Below are positions 25,056-34,625 of a stretch of 64,000 nucleotides of DNA, one piece after another. Every line of letters begins with the position of its first letter. Within the stretch, counting starts at the first letter, position 1. Both the position numbers and the translations under genes were made by a program. This DNA comes from Bacillus cereus (GTDB taxonomy: Bacteria > Bacillota > Bacilli > Bacillales > Bacillaceae_G), in contig NZ_CP089518.1 in assembly GCF_025917685.1 (NCBI RefSeq), positions 2,109,001 through 2,173,000 of the forward strand, given 5' to 3'. Below the pieces are notes generated by a model. The model saw only the letters and a program-made list of their open reading frames with translations. It did no database searches and had not been told where the DNA came from.

Positions 25056-26165
25056 ATGACTAGAAAATATGACTTAGACTTATTAGAAAAAATTCAAGAA
25101 AAACAAGAAACCATCAATGTGAAGGGGGCAAAAGTCTTAGTAAAAAACATACCAGATTGTGATGAAAAAGGAGCGATGGATCCACGCCTTTATAAGGATA
25201 CGAAGGTTCAAATGAATGTAATGAGGTTTATGCCTAAAAATATGATGAAAATGGATGCTTCTGAAAAATCGGTAAAGAATATGCGAAAACAATTTAATGG
25301 AATTAAAAGTGTTCCAATTGTCACTAAAGACATAAATATTGCGCATAAAACAGTGAAAGCGGAAGATGGCTATGATATACCTATAAGAATTTATAACAGT
25401 AGTACTAAACGAGAGAATGCACCAATTTTATACTTTATTCATGGTGGCGGATTTATGGCAGGATCACCTGATGTGGTAGAAGAACTTGTGAAATTGATAG
25501 TAGAAAAAACAGATATACTAGCCGTTTCTGTGGATTATCGATTAGCTCCAGAAAATCCTTTTCCAACTGGGCATACAGATTGTTACACTACTCTAAAGTG
25601 GATTTATGAGAATGCTGGCACATTAGGCGGTGATAAGAATAATATCTTTGTAGCAGGTGATAGTGCAGGAGGGAACTTAACACAGTATTGTACAACTAAA
25701 GATTTGGAAGATGGTAGGAAGTACGTGAAGGGACAGTTGCTACTGTATCCTACAATTAACATGTGTGATTATGAAGATGAGTTTTATTCTTGGAGTATAG
25801 ATAAATATGAAATTGCTCCAAAGTATAAAAAAGGATTAGAAAAAATGCTTAATATTATGCATTCAATGGTTGGAGGTATGTCAGAAGTACTTGGTACGAA
25901 AGAAATTAATTCTAAGTATTTAAGTCCATATGTTGATGTATCCTCAGACTATCCAAGTACATTTATTACGGTAGGAGAGCATGATTTTTTAATGATAGAA
26001 TGCTTAGCTTATGCAGCTAAATTAACTAACAAAGGAGTTGATACCGAAACAGTTCTTTATCGTGGTTTAGGGCACGCTTATGGAGATAACGTAGGTGTCT
26101 ATCCTCAAAGTGAAGATTTAGCAATTGAAATGGGGAATTTTATATTAAAGCATAGTGGAAAGTAG
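25056..26165 (+). CDS. Alpha/beta hydrolase, acetyl-esterase/HSL type
   Basis: The 369-residue enzyme belongs to the hormone-sensitive lipase (HSL, family IV) esterases: oxyanion motif HGGGF (about residues 129-133), nucleophile elbow GDSAGG with Ser203, acid in GEHDFLM (about 310) and His in GLGHAYG (about 342). These hydrolyse short acyl esters. A long N-terminal cap (1-120) precedes the core. No signal peptide is seen. AGGGGAG sets the start. Confidence 0.87.
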   Translation: MTRKYDLDLLEKIQEKQETINVKGAKVLVKNIPDCDEKGAMDPRLYKDTKVQMNVMRFMPKNMMKMDASEKSVKNMRKQFNGIKSVPIVTKDINIAHKTVKAEDGYDIPIRIYNSSTKRENAPILYFIHGGGFMAGSPDVVEELVKLIVEKTDILAVSVDYRLAPENPFPTGHTDCYTTLKWIYENAGTLGGDKNNIFVAGDSAGGNLTQYCTTKDLEDGRKYVKGQLLLYPTINMCDYEDEFYSWSIDKYEIAPKYKKGLEKMLNIMHSMVGGMSEVLGTKEINSKYLSPYVDVSSDYPSTFITVGEHDFLMIECLAYAAKLTNKGVDTETVLYRGLGHAYGDNVGVYPQSEDLAIEMGNFILKHSGK

Positions 26166-26170
26166 GGAGC

Positions 26171-26317
26171 ATGATGAAAAATAGAAAAGTGATATTAATT
26201 GCTAGCTTTGCTATTTTACTATGTATCTTTGCATTTACAGACTTACAAATATCCAATAGTTTATATGAACCAACTAATAAGATTGCTCTTTTTTTACAAG
26301 CTAAAGGAGTATTTTGA
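26171..26317 (+). pseudogene. Truncated small membrane ORF, possible PAP2 phosphatase remnant
   Basis: A 48-codon frame starts 5 nt after the esterase stop, behind GGGAGC. It encodes KNRKVILIASFAILLCIF (one membrane span) and then LQISNSLYEPTNKIALFLQ. This resembles the N-terminus of PAP2-type membrane phosphatases. After the TGA, the same frame continues with a second hydrophobic stretch before another stop. I read it as the N-terminal remnant of a larger gene, but a genuine small protein is possible. Confidence 0.35.
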
Positions 26318-26412
26318 GCTTATATAATGATGAATGGTTTGAGTAGTACTAAAGTATTATTTGTTTAATCGGATAAATAAATTATTGGTTTTAGATGGAA
26401 TTTCTACTTGTG

Positions 26413-26446
26413 AAAAAATAGAGAGAAGCGAAAGCTTCCCTCTATG
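26413..26446 (-). terminator. Terminator of the minus-strand serine hydrolase gene
   Basis: On the minus strand the hairpin ATAGAGGGAAGC-TTTC-GCTTCTCTCTAT is followed by TTTTTTC, just downstream of the gene end at 26454. Confidence 0.85.
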
Positions 26447-26453
26447 AAATTAA

Positions 26454-27911
26454 CTATTCAATTTTAGTAAATGTAAGCGGCTGAGTACTTAGCATAGCGG
26501 GCACATGTAACTGAAGTGATGGGAATTCACCATTCACATTCATTTCATATGCAAATAATAGATTCATTTTTGCTTGGAACAAGTCAACTGGTGCGGAGAA
26601 AATGTCGTAATGATGATGCTGTAATTGAATCTCCATCTCCATAAATTGTACGTGTAATGAATCATCCCGTTTATATACTTGTAATGCTCCATAAGCAGGA
26701 TGCTCAAAAGTACCAGTGTAGTCCTCTAATTTGTGAGAAGGTGCAGTCCCTTTAATTTGTTCAGGAAGGGATTCAGTTGCTTCTTTCATCATTTCCTTCA
26801 TTTTTTCAGTATCTTCTACAGCACGTTTATGCCAATCGATACCTTCTAATTCAAGTAGATCGTCATAAATTTGGTTAGCAAGATAAGTAGGGAGTAATGT
26901 GCTTCCAGCATTCGTTAAAATGACAAGGCCTACATTTTCTTTTGGCATGAATGAAACAAGTGCCGAAAATCCATCAATATTACCGCCATGATGAATCACT
27001 TTATTACCACGATAAGCGCTAATAAACCAACCAAGGCCGTAACTATTTAATGGAGATTCAGGGAGTGATAAAACTGGTTGATCTGGAATGGAATTGTGTG
27101 GTGTATACATTTGTTGTAATAATTCAGAGGAGATTAATTCATGATCTCCAAACTTTCCTTCGTTTAAGTGAAGAAGTACCCAATTTGCCATATCTTCAAT
27201 TGTAGAATTAATGCATCCAGCAGCGCCAACTGTATCGATATTACGGAATGGAACTTCTTTTATTTCACCGTCATTTTCCATGTAAGGTAAAGCATAATCG
27301 TCTGTATTTTGTGAGTCTGTAACAGAGAAATTTGTTTGATTCATATTTAAAGGCTCTAAAATATGTTCTGTAACGTATTGTTCCCACGTTTGATTTGTAA
27401 TGTTTTCCACAATGTAGCTAATTGTCGCATACATTAAGTTGTTATATAGAAACGCTGTTCGGAACGGCGCATCAAGTGGTAAATGTTTTATTTTTTCAAC
27501 TAGATCTTTTCGAGATAAGGAAGAGCTGTACCAGAGAGCCTCATGACGACTTACACCAGTTCGATGAGAAGCTAAATCTCGTCCTGTAACTTGCGAGTTA
27601 GCGAGCATATCGGATAGAGAGAAGTTAGGTACGTAAGTTTGGATAGGAGTATCCCAATTAAACTTTTTTTGTTGTGCTAATAAGCTTAATGAAAGTGTTC
27701 CGAATGCTTTCGTTGCGGAACCGATTGCGAATCGTGTCTGCGGAGTAACAGCCTCTTTTTTCTCTATGCTACGATAACCGAAACCTTCTGAAATAATGAC
27801 CTCGCCGTCTTTTATAACAGCTACAGCAGCGCCAGGAACGTTTAAATCCTTCATCATCTTCTCAACCTTATGTTGTAACGTACTTAAAACAGGAGTTTTG
27901 ATTTTAGACAT
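26454..27911 (-). CDS. Serine hydrolase of the beta-lactamase/penicillin-binding fold (class C-like)
   Basis: The 485-residue protein has the SxxK motif GSATKAFG (Ser65, Lys68), a Tyr-x-Asn motif in LYNNLMYATI (about 150) and HGGNIDGF as the third motif (about 306). These match esterase/DD-peptidase-like family S12 proteins. A C-terminal domain of about 110 residues (DUF3471-like, TGTFEHPAYGALQVY) follows. No signal peptide is visible, so it may act inside the cell. ATG 27911 follows GGAGGTTGGAAG; an upstream in-frame TTG lies in that site. Beta-lactam resistance should not be assumed. Confidence 0.83.
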   Translation of the reverse strand: MSKIKTPVLSTLQHKVEKMMKDLNVPGAAVAVIKDGEVIISEGFGYRSIEKKEAVTPQTRFAIGSATKAFGTLSLSLLAQQKKFNWDTPIQTYVPNFSLSDMLANSQVTGRDLASHRTGVSRHEALWYSSSLSRKDLVEKIKHLPLDAPFRTAFLYNNLMYATISYIVENITNQTWEQYVTEHILEPLNMNQTNFSVTDSQNTDDYALPYMENDGEIKEVPFRNIDTVGAAGCINSTIEDMANWVLLHLNEGKFGDHELISSELLQQMYTPHNSIPDQPVLSLPESPLNSYGLGWFISAYRGNKVIHHGGNIDGFSALVSFMPKENVGLVILTNAGSTLLPTYLANQIYDDLLELEGIDWHKRAVEDTEKMKEMMKEATESLPEQIKGTAPSHKLEDYTGTFEHPAYGALQVYKRDDSLHVQFMEMEIQLQHHHYDIFSAPVDLFQAKMNLLFAYEMNVNGEFPSLQLHVPAMLSTQPLTFTKIE

Positions 27912-28096
27912 GCTTCCAACCTCCAAATATAATTTTTATGTTCCGCACTATACTTTCTGTAATAGAAAAGTGAAACCCTTTTTAAATACAGAAAGTTAAT
28001 AATTTTGTAAGAATAAATAAATTTATTATTTATTTAGAATTTTATTTTTACTATAATTAATTTAAATTAATTATAATAAAAAGATGGTGAAGAAGC

Positions 28097-30688
28097 GTGT
28101 TAACAATAAAGAAAGTACTTTGCGATAATAAAATTAATCCGATAGGCATAGATTCAAAAGTTGTTAAAATTAGTTGGCAGCTCGAATCGAATAACCGAAA
28201 TGTAAAACAACATGCTTATCAATTGCAAGTTGCGAAGGATAAAGATTTTGAAAATATAGTATTTGATTCACAGAAAGTAGAAACAGATCAAAGTTTACAT
28301 ATACCGATCAATTCCTTTCTATATAGAACGGAGACACGCTATTTTTACCGAGTGAAGGTGTGGGATAATCATGCAGAAGAGTCATCTTGGTCAAAAGTAG
28401 CATTTTGGGAGACTGGATTACAAAGTGACAATTGGACGGGAAACTGGATTGCTGCAAAAAAAGAGCGAACACAAGTTATGTCTTTTAATAAAAATATTTT
28501 TATTGAAAAATTAGTAAAAAAAGCACGTTTATATATAACAAGTTTAGGATTATATGAGGCTGCTATAAATGGAGAGCGTATTGGAGAGTGTTACTTTACT
28601 CCTGGATGGACAAGTTATGATAAGAGAATATTGTATCAAACGTTTGATATAACGCATTTATTAAAGGATGAGCACAATGCTATTTCTGTACTGGTAGGTA
28701 ATGGATGGTTTAAAGGACCGCTTACAATGAATCATATACGTAATTATTACGGGGAAAGGCGTGCGATCATTGCTCAAATACATATAACGTATGAGGATGG
28801 AACGAAAGAAAAAATTGTAACAGATGAAACTTGGAAGGTAGAAAAAAGCCCTATTTTGTATTCTGAAATTTATGAAGGAGAAGTTTACGACGCTAGGTTA
28901 GAAGAAAGTGGACAAGAGCTTGAGGATGTTGAAGTAATTGAGTATTCTAAACAAATAATTGTTGCACAAGAAAACGAATCGATTCGTAAAATGAAAGTCA
29001 TAAAACCAATCTCTATTTCAAAACTACCAAATCACGAGTGGCTCATTGATATGGGACAAAATATGGTAGGATGGGTGCGATTTACAGTCCGTCATGTTTA
29101 TATTGGGCAAAAAATAGAATTACAACATGCTGAAATATTAAATAAAGACGGTAGTTTTTATACTGGAAACCTCCGAAAGGCAAAACAAAAAATAGTGTAT
29201 ATTGCAAAAGGAGAAGAAGAGGAAAAGTTTGAGCCTCATTTTACATATCAAGGTTTTAGGTATGTGAAAATAAGTGGATTAACTCAGCCACCTCAATTAA
29301 CAAATTTTGAGGGGATCGTATTACATACTAATATGGAAAAAGCGTCTAAGTTCGAAACGTCCAACCCATTAATCAATCAGCTTCATCATAATGTAGAATG
29401 GTCCCAAAGAGGTAACTTCTTTGATGTGCCGACAGATTGTCCTCAGCGAGATGATCGACTTGGATGGACTGGGGATGCGCAAATGTTCATCGGAACAGCT
29501 ACACAATTAATGAATGTTCAATCGTTTTTTAAGAAATGGCTTCAAGATTTATCGTTAGATCAAAATGTTAATGGGGCTGTGCCTTTAGTTATTCCGGATG
29601 CGTTTGGAAAAAGAGAAGCTTTTGATCTTGATACTTCTGGAGGTTGGGGGGATGCAGCAATTATATGTCCGTGGGTTCACTATTTGCATTACGGAGATGT
29701 ATCGGTTTTAAAAGAACAATATGACAGTATGAAGAAGTATATAGATTACATACGTTCACAAGGTGAGAACGAGTATATATGGGATACAGGTTATCATTTA
29801 GGAGATTGGCTTGCGTTAGATACGAAACCGGATGTATATGAAGGTGGAACTGACAAGCATTTTATTGCGACAGCGTTTTATGCGTATTCTACATCGCTAC
29901 TACAAAAAATTGCTGAGATTTTAGGTGAAAATACAGATGCTAAGTTTTATGAAGAGTTACACGCAAATATTGTTCGAGCATTTCAAAATGAATTCGTTAC
30001 ACCAAATGGTAGATTAATTTCAGATACCCAAACGGCCCACGTATTGGTGCTTTTGTTTGAATTGGTAAATGATAATGTGAAGGAGAAAATATTTAATCGC
30101 TTAATTGAGCTTTTAAAAGAAAATAAAAATCATTTAACAACTGGTTTTATAGGAACACCGTATTTAAATTTAATATTAAGCAAGTTTAAACGTCATGACC
30201 TTGCTTGTAAGCTTCTATTTCATGAAGATTATCCATCTTGGTTATATCAAGTGAAAAAAGGTGCTACAACGATTTGGGAACATTGGGATGGTGTGAAAGA
30301 AGATGGAACACTTTGGAAGGATAGCATGAATTCTTATAATCATTACGCATACGGTTCTATCGTTGAATGGATATACCGATATATTGTTGGGCTAGAAGTG
30401 AATGAAACAAAGGCTGGATATAAACATTTTTATATCCAGCCTCATTTTGATTCCAATCTAGAATGGATTAATATAAAGCGTGAAACAGCGTATGGAGAAA
30501 TTAAAATTGATTGGCGTGTAGAACATGAACAAGCTATATTAAATATCTCAGTACCAGCAAATACTACAGCAACGTTACGAATTCAGGAAGCTGAATGGGA
30601 AACGAGAGATAGGATTGAAAAGGAACTAGGATCGGGCGATTATGAATTTACATTTTGTAAGAAAATAAATGAGGTAGAATTCTGTTAA
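28097..30688 (+). CDS. Alpha-L-rhamnosidase, glycoside hydrolase family 78
   Basis: The 863-residue enzyme removes terminal alpha-L-rhamnose from glycosides or polysaccharides. An N-terminal Ig-like domain (about 10-105) is followed by a beta-sandwich (about 110-280, with AAINGERIGECYFTPGWTSY), another beta domain and the catalytic (alpha/alpha)6 barrel beginning near 430. It carries the hallmark DVPTDCPQRDDRLGWTGDAQ (about 448-467) and GGWGDAAIICPW. A C-terminal beta domain ends the protein. No signal peptide: it likely acts on imported glycosides. The GTG start follows GGTGAAG. It stands alone, with no sugar transporter nearby. Confidence 0.9.
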   Translation: MLTIKKVLCDNKINPIGIDSKVVKISWQLESNNRNVKQHAYQLQVAKDKDFENIVFDSQKVETDQSLHIPINSFLYRTETRYFYRVKVWDNHAEESSWSKVAFWETGLQSDNWTGNWIAAKKERTQVMSFNKNIFIEKLVKKARLYITSLGLYEAAINGERIGECYFTPGWTSYDKRILYQTFDITHLLKDEHNAISVLVGNGWFKGPLTMNHIRNYYGERRAIIAQIHITYEDGTKEKIVTDETWKVEKSPILYSEIYEGEVYDARLEESGQELEDVEVIEYSKQIIVAQENESIRKMKVIKPISISKLPNHEWLIDMGQNMVGWVRFTVRHVYIGQKIELQHAEILNKDGSFYTGNLRKAKQKIVYIAKGEEEEKFEPHFTYQGFRYVKISGLTQPPQLTNFEGIVLHTNMEKASKFETSNPLINQLHHNVEWSQRGNFFDVPTDCPQRDDRLGWTGDAQMFIGTATQLMNVQSFFKKWLQDLSLDQNVNGAVPLVIPDAFGKREAFDLDTSGGWGDAAIICPWVHYLHYGDVSVLKEQYDSMKKYIDYIRSQGENEYIWDTGYHLGDWLALDTKPDVYEGGTDKHFIATAFYAYSTSLLQKIAEILGENTDAKFYEELHANIVRAFQNEFVTPNGRLISDTQTAHVLVLLFELVNDNVKEKIFNRLIELLKENKNHLTTGFIGTPYLNLILSKFKRHDLACKLLFHEDYPSWLYQVKKGATTIWEHWDGVKEDGTLWKDSMNSYNHYAYGSIVEWIYRYIVGLEVNETKAGYKHFYIQPHFDSNLEWINIKRETAYGEIKIDWRVEHEQAILNISVPANTTATLRIQEAEWETRDRIEKELGSGDYEFTFCKKINEVEFC

Positions 30689-30783
30689 TATAGAAATGTT
30701 TTTTATTAATTTGGATTATTAAATTCGCTGTTTTTCATGTTATGATAAATTGCATATAAGATTGAAAGAAGGTTTTCTTACAT

Positions 30784-31740
30784 ATGAAACATGCTGAATA
30801 TGAATACTTAAATTTATGCCGTCATGTAATGGAGCACGGTACGAAGAAAGAAGATCGTACGGGGACAGGTACTGTATCTGTATTTGGTTACCAAATGCGT
30901 TTTGATCTAAGTAAAGGGTTTCCTTTATTAACGACAAAGAGAGTCCCATTTCGCCTTGTAGCAAGTGAACTACTTTGGTTTATGAAAGGTGATACAAATA
31001 TTCGTTATTTATTGCAACATAATAATAATATTTGGAATGAATGGGCGTTTAAGAGCTGGGTAGAAAGTGACGAATATAATGGCCCTGATATGACAGATTT
31101 CGGTCTTCGCTCACAACAAGATGAGGAATTTAAGAAGCAATACGATGAGCAAATGGAATTGTTTAAAAAGAACGTTCTAGAAGATGATGATTTTTCGAAT
31201 AAATATGGTTATTTAGGAGACGTATACGGAAAGCAATGGCGTGCTTGGAAAACGACAGCTGGTGAAACGCTTGATCAACTAAAAGATGTAATTGAAATGA
31301 TTAAGAAAACACCAGATTCACGTCGACTAATTGTTTCTGCTTGGAATCCTGAGGATGTACCAAGCATGGCTTTACCGCCTTGTCATACGCTATTTCAATT
31401 TTATGTAGCAGATGGAAAGCTTTCTTGTCAGTTATATCAAAGAAGCGGTGACATATTCCTTGGAATTCCATTTAACATCGCAAGCTATTCATTACTGACA
31501 CATTTAATTGCACATGAATGTGGTCTTGAAGTTGGCGAATTTGTTCATACAATTGGAGATGCACACATTTATACAAATCATTTTGAACAAGTAGAAAAGC
31601 AATTAGCACGTGAACCACGTCCATTCCCGAAACTTACATTAAATCCAGATGTGAAATCTGTGTTCGATTTTGAAATGGAAGATTTAACGATTGAAGGATA
31701 TGATCCACACCCAGCAATTAAAGCACCTGTTGCAGTGTAA
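30784..31740 (+). CDS. thyA: Thymidylate synthase
   Basis: The 318-residue cytoplasmic enzyme methylates dUMP to dTMP with methylene-tetrahydrofolate. The catalytic Cys200 lies in [12 protein letters not shown], with [16 protein letters not shown] and HIYTNHFEQ for substrate binding and the N-terminal EDRTGTGT. Its length and the ~50-residue insertion after residue 85 match the long ThyA form. GAAAGAAGG precedes the ATG. The folate-dependent dfrA follows 19 nt later and recycles the dihydrofolate made here. Confidence 0.95.
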   Translation: MKHAEYEYLNLCRHVMEHGTKKEDRTGTGTVSVFGYQMRFDLSKGFPLLTTKRVPFRLVASELLWFMKGDTNIRYLLQHNNNIWNEWAFKSWVESDEYNGPDMTDFGLRSQQDEEFKKQYDEQMELFKKNVLEDDDFSNKYGYLGDVYGKQWRAWKTTAGETLDQLKDVIEMIKKTPDSRRLIVSAWNPEDVPSMALPPCHTLFQFYVADGKLSCQLYQRSGDIFLGIPFNIASYSLLTHLIAHECGLEVGEFVHTIGDAHIYTNHFEQVEKQLAREPRPFPKLTLNPDVKSVFDFEMEDLTIEGYDPHPAIKAPVAV

Positions 31741-31759
31741 TTGTAGAGGAGATGAAAAA

Positions 31760-32248
31760 ATGATTATTTCATTTATGGTCGCAATGGATGAAAATAGAGT
31801 AATTGGTAAAGATAATAATTTACCTTGGCGTTTACCAAGTGAATTACAGTATGTAAAAAAAACGACGATGGGCCACCCGCTTATTATGGGCAGAAAGAAC
31901 TACGAAGCGATTGGTAGACCGCTGCCTGGAAGACGTAATATTATTGTAACGCGTAATGAAGGGTATCATGTTGAAGGCTGTGAAGTAGCACATTCTGTAG
32001 AAGAAGTGTTTGAACTATGCAAAAATGAAGAAGAAATCTTTATTTTTGGCGGAGCGCAAATTTATGATCTCTTTTTACCTTACGTAGACAAGCTATATAT
32101 AACAAAAATCCACTATGCATTTGAAGGGGATACATTTTTCCCGGAAATAGACATGACAAATTGGAAAGAGATTTTTGTAGAAAAAGGTTTAACGGATGAA
32201 AAAAATCCGTATACGTACTATTACCATGTATATGAGAAGCAACAATAA
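31760..32248 (+). CDS. dfrA: Dihydrofolate reductase
   Basis: The 162-residue cytoplasmic enzyme reduces dihydrofolate to tetrahydrofolate with NADPH. The motifs IGKDNNLPWRLPSEL (about 16-30), GRKNYEAIGRPLPGRRNIIVT and IFGGAQIYDLFLP are all present. ATG 31760 follows TAGAGGAGATG; upstream in-frame starts inside thyA are not credible. It forms a two-gene operon with thyA and ends at a terminator. Confidence 0.95.
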   Translation: MIISFMVAMDENRVIGKDNNLPWRLPSELQYVKKTTMGHPLIMGRKNYEAIGRPLPGRRNIIVTRNEGYHVEGCEVAHSVEEVFELCKNEEEIFIFGGAQIYDLFLPYVDKLYITKIHYAFEGDTFFPEIDMTNWKEIFVEKGLTDEKNPYTYYYHVYEKQQ

Positions 32249-32254
32249 TAATAA

Positions 32255-32289
32255 AGATTGATGTAAAAATTTGCATCAATCTTTTTATT
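32255..32289 (+). terminator. Terminator of thyA-dfrA
   Basis: The arms AAAGATTGATG and complement with a 9-nt loop are followed by TTTTTATTT. Confidence 0.87.
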
Positions 32290-32328
32290 TATATTCATCG
32301 ATATAAGTTTATAGATGATATTCGATAG

Positions 32329-32337
32329 TGCTATAAT
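32329..32337 (+). promoter_or_regulatory. Extended -10 promoter element of the penicillin-binding protein gene
   Basis: TGCTATAAT is an extended -10 (TGnTATAAT) about 67 nt before the TTG start. The -35 region is weak, as is common with extended -10 promoters. Confidence 0.5.
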
Positions 32338-32403
32338 GAAATATAGCATGTGAAAATGCTAAAATTTTCAAGAGTATTAAGATAGAAAGAGGAGGAGAAT
32401 CGG

Positions 32404-34389
32404 TTGAGAAAAATATGGGGGATTCTTTTTCTTTGCTTTGCATTAATGCTAGTCGGATGCGGCAAAGAAGAAAAACCACAAGAAGCGTTTGATACATATG
32501 CAAAAGCGTGGAATAAGCAAAAATTTGCTGATATGTATGATCAATTATCAGAAAATGCAAAAAAAGATATTTCAAAGAAAGAGTTTACTGAGAAATATGA
32601 AAAGATTTATTCTGGTATCGAAGTGAAAGACTTAAAGGTAGAAACAGGAGAAGTAAAAGAAGATAAAAAAGATGAAGGCCCTGTTCCTTTTAAGGTAAGT
32701 ATGGATACAGTTGGTGGTAAAATCACTTTTAGCCATGAAGCAAAAATGGTGAAAGAAAAAGACGGAGATAAAGAATCATGGAAAATAGATTGGACTCCTG
32801 ATTTTATATTCCCAGGTATGACAAAGGATAGTAAAGTGCGTATGCAGACAACACAGCCAAAACGTGGTGAAGTTTACGATCGTAATGGAAAAGGTCTTGC
32901 GACGAATGGTAAAGCTTCTGAAATCGGAATGATTCCAGAAAAATTAGGAGATGCTGCTCCACAAACGAAAGAAACTGTAGCGAAGTTGTTAAATGTGTCT
33001 GTAGAAGAAATTGATCAGAAACTAGCTGCTAAATGGGTAAAACCAGGGTATCTCGTACCAATTGGAATTTTACCTGAGGGAGAAACGCAAAATACGTACA
33101 TTGATTTACCAGGTGTTGCAACAAAACCAGTAAATGTTCGTTCATATCCATTAGGAGAAGCAGCAGCACATCTTACTGGTTATATTGGAAAAGTGAATGC
33201 GGAAGATTTAAAAACGCTACAAAAGAAAGGCTATCAAGCTGATGATCCAGTAGGTAAAGCTGGTTTAGAGCAAATATTGGAAGAAAAGCTACGTGGTAAA
33301 AAAGGTGGCCGTGTCTTCATGGAAGATGCACAAGGAAAAGAAATTAAAAATTTAGCGAAGACAGATGCTGTTGATGGAGAGAATGTAACTTTAACTATCG
33401 ATAGTGTTGTACAAGAAAAAATTTATAATGAAATGAAAGGAGAAGCTGGATCAAGTGCAGCAATCAATCCGAAAAGTGGAGAAACGATTGCGCTTGTGAG
33501 TAGTCCAGCATACAATCCTAATCTTATTGCGAGAGGGACATCAAAAGCTCAACGTGAAGCTTGGAATAATGACCCGAAAAAACCAATGACGAATCGATTC
33601 ACACAATTATCGGTTCCAGGCTCTGTATTTAAGCCTATTACAGGGGCAATTGGTCTTGAAACAAAAGCGATTGATCCGAAAGAAGAATTGAAAATTGAAG
33701 GATTGAAATGGACGAAAGATTCTTCTTGGGGTAATTATTATGTAACACGTGTAAAAGATGCAAATCCGATTGATTTTGATAAGGCGATGAAATACTCGGA
33801 TAATATTTACTTCGCACAAGAAGCTTTGAAAATAGGTAAAGATAAATTTATGACTGAAGCGAAAAAATTCGGATTCGATGAGAAATTACCAATCGAATAC
33901 GGATTCCCTGCTTCTAAAATTGCAAATGACGGCATTAAAAATGATATTCAAATGGCAGATACAGGATACGGACAAGGAGAAGTCTTAATGACTCCTCTTC
34001 ATTTAGCCTTAACGTATGCACCAATTGTCAATGATGGAACGATTCCCACGCCGTACATCATTAAAACAGATAAACAACCAAAAGCTTGGAAAGAAAATGT
34101 GATTTCTAAAGGGAATCAGGATATATTAAAAACAGCATTAACGAAAGTAATTAACGATCCAGATGGTACTGGAAAAATTGCTAAAATTGATGGTATGACT
34201 CTTGCTGGTAAAACAGGAACAGCAGAATTAAAAGCATCAAAAGAGGCAGAAGGAAAAGAACTAGGTTGGTTTGCTGCGTTTGATTTAAATTCACCTGATA
34301 TGGTCATTACAATGATGATTGAAGATGTAAAAGGTAGAGGTGGAAGTAATATTCCGGCTGAAAAAGTGAAACATGTTTTTCAAAAGTAA
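32404..34389 (+). CDS. pbpC: Class B penicillin-binding protein with MecA-like N-terminal domain (PbpC/PBP3 type)
   Basis: The 661-residue lipoprotein-like transpeptidase cross-links peptidoglycan outside the membrane. A lipobox LMLVGCGKEE ends the signal peptide at about Cys20. A MecA-N/NTF2-like domain (about 25-140), a dimerisation domain (about 155-320) and the transpeptidase domain follow. Its motifs are SVFK (Ser407, Lys410), SDN (465-467) and KTG (603-605). TTG 32404 follows GAGGAGGAGAAT. Similar architecture is seen in B. subtilis PBP3 and S. aureus PBP2a, which raises possible low beta-lactam affinity, though this is not shown. It is monocistronic. Confidence 0.92.
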   Translation: MRKIWGILFLCFALMLVGCGKEEKPQEAFDTYAKAWNKQKFADMYDQLSENAKKDISKKEFTEKYEKIYSGIEVKDLKVETGEVKEDKKDEGPVPFKVSMDTVGGKITFSHEAKMVKEKDGDKESWKIDWTPDFIFPGMTKDSKVRMQTTQPKRGEVYDRNGKGLATNGKASEIGMIPEKLGDAAPQTKETVAKLLNVSVEEIDQKLAAKWVKPGYLVPIGILPEGETQNTYIDLPGVATKPVNVRSYPLGEAAAHLTGYIGKVNAEDLKTLQKKGYQADDPVGKAGLEQILEEKLRGKKGGRVFMEDAQGKEIKNLAKTDAVDGENVTLTIDSVVQEKIYNEMKGEAGSSAAINPKSGETIALVSSPAYNPNLIARGTSKAQREAWNNDPKKPMTNRFTQLSVPGSVFKPITGAIGLETKAIDPKEELKIEGLKWTKDSSWGNYYVTRVKDANPIDFDKAMKYSDNIYFAQEALKIGKDKFMTEAKKFGFDEKLPIEYGFPASKIANDGIKNDIQMADTGYGQGEVLMTPLHLALTYAPIVNDGTIPTPYIIKTDKQPKAWKENVISKGNQDILKTALTKVINDPDGTGKIAKIDGMTLAGKTGTAELKASKEAEGKELGWFAAFDLNSPDMVITMMIEDVKGRGGSNIPAEKVKHVFQK

Positions 34390-34394
34390 TGATT

Positions 34395-34435
34395 AATAAA
34401 GACTATCTCCATGAAATGTGGAGGTAGTTTTTTTA
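34395..34435 (+). terminator. Terminator after the penicillin-binding protein gene
   Basis: The imperfect hairpin ACTATCTCC with GGAGGTAGT (one wobble and one mismatch) is followed by TTTTTTTA. Confidence 0.78.
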
Positions 34436-34518
34436 TTGGTTAAAATCCTAATGCTTATATACAAAAAAATAAACAATATAATTTTTATTAACTTACGAAA
34501 AAAAAGTAGCTATTTTTA

Positions 34519-34547
34519 TTGACATTACGTAAGACTTTTTGTATTAT
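34519..34547 (+). promoter_or_regulatory. Sigma-A-type promoter of the azoreductase gene
   Basis: TTGACA (34519-34524), a 17-nt spacer and TATTAT (34542-34547). The spacer contains the palindrome TTACGTAA. Confidence 0.8.
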
Positions 34548-34564
34548 ACTTACATAAGGTAAGT
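34548..34564 (+). promoter_or_regulatory. Palindromic operator candidate downstream of the azoreductase -10
   Basis: ACTTAC-N5-GTAAGT is a perfect 6-bp-arm palindrome placed over the transcription start. Its position suits a repressor. Azoreductases in Bacillus are known targets of DUF24/MarR redox-sensing repressors such as YodB, so such a protein is a reasonable candidate, unproven here. Confidence 0.6.
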
Positions 34565-34625
34565 TATTTACTTTCGAATTATAAATCTTGAATTAAAGAT
34601 AAATTAGAAAAAGGGAGAGAATACA

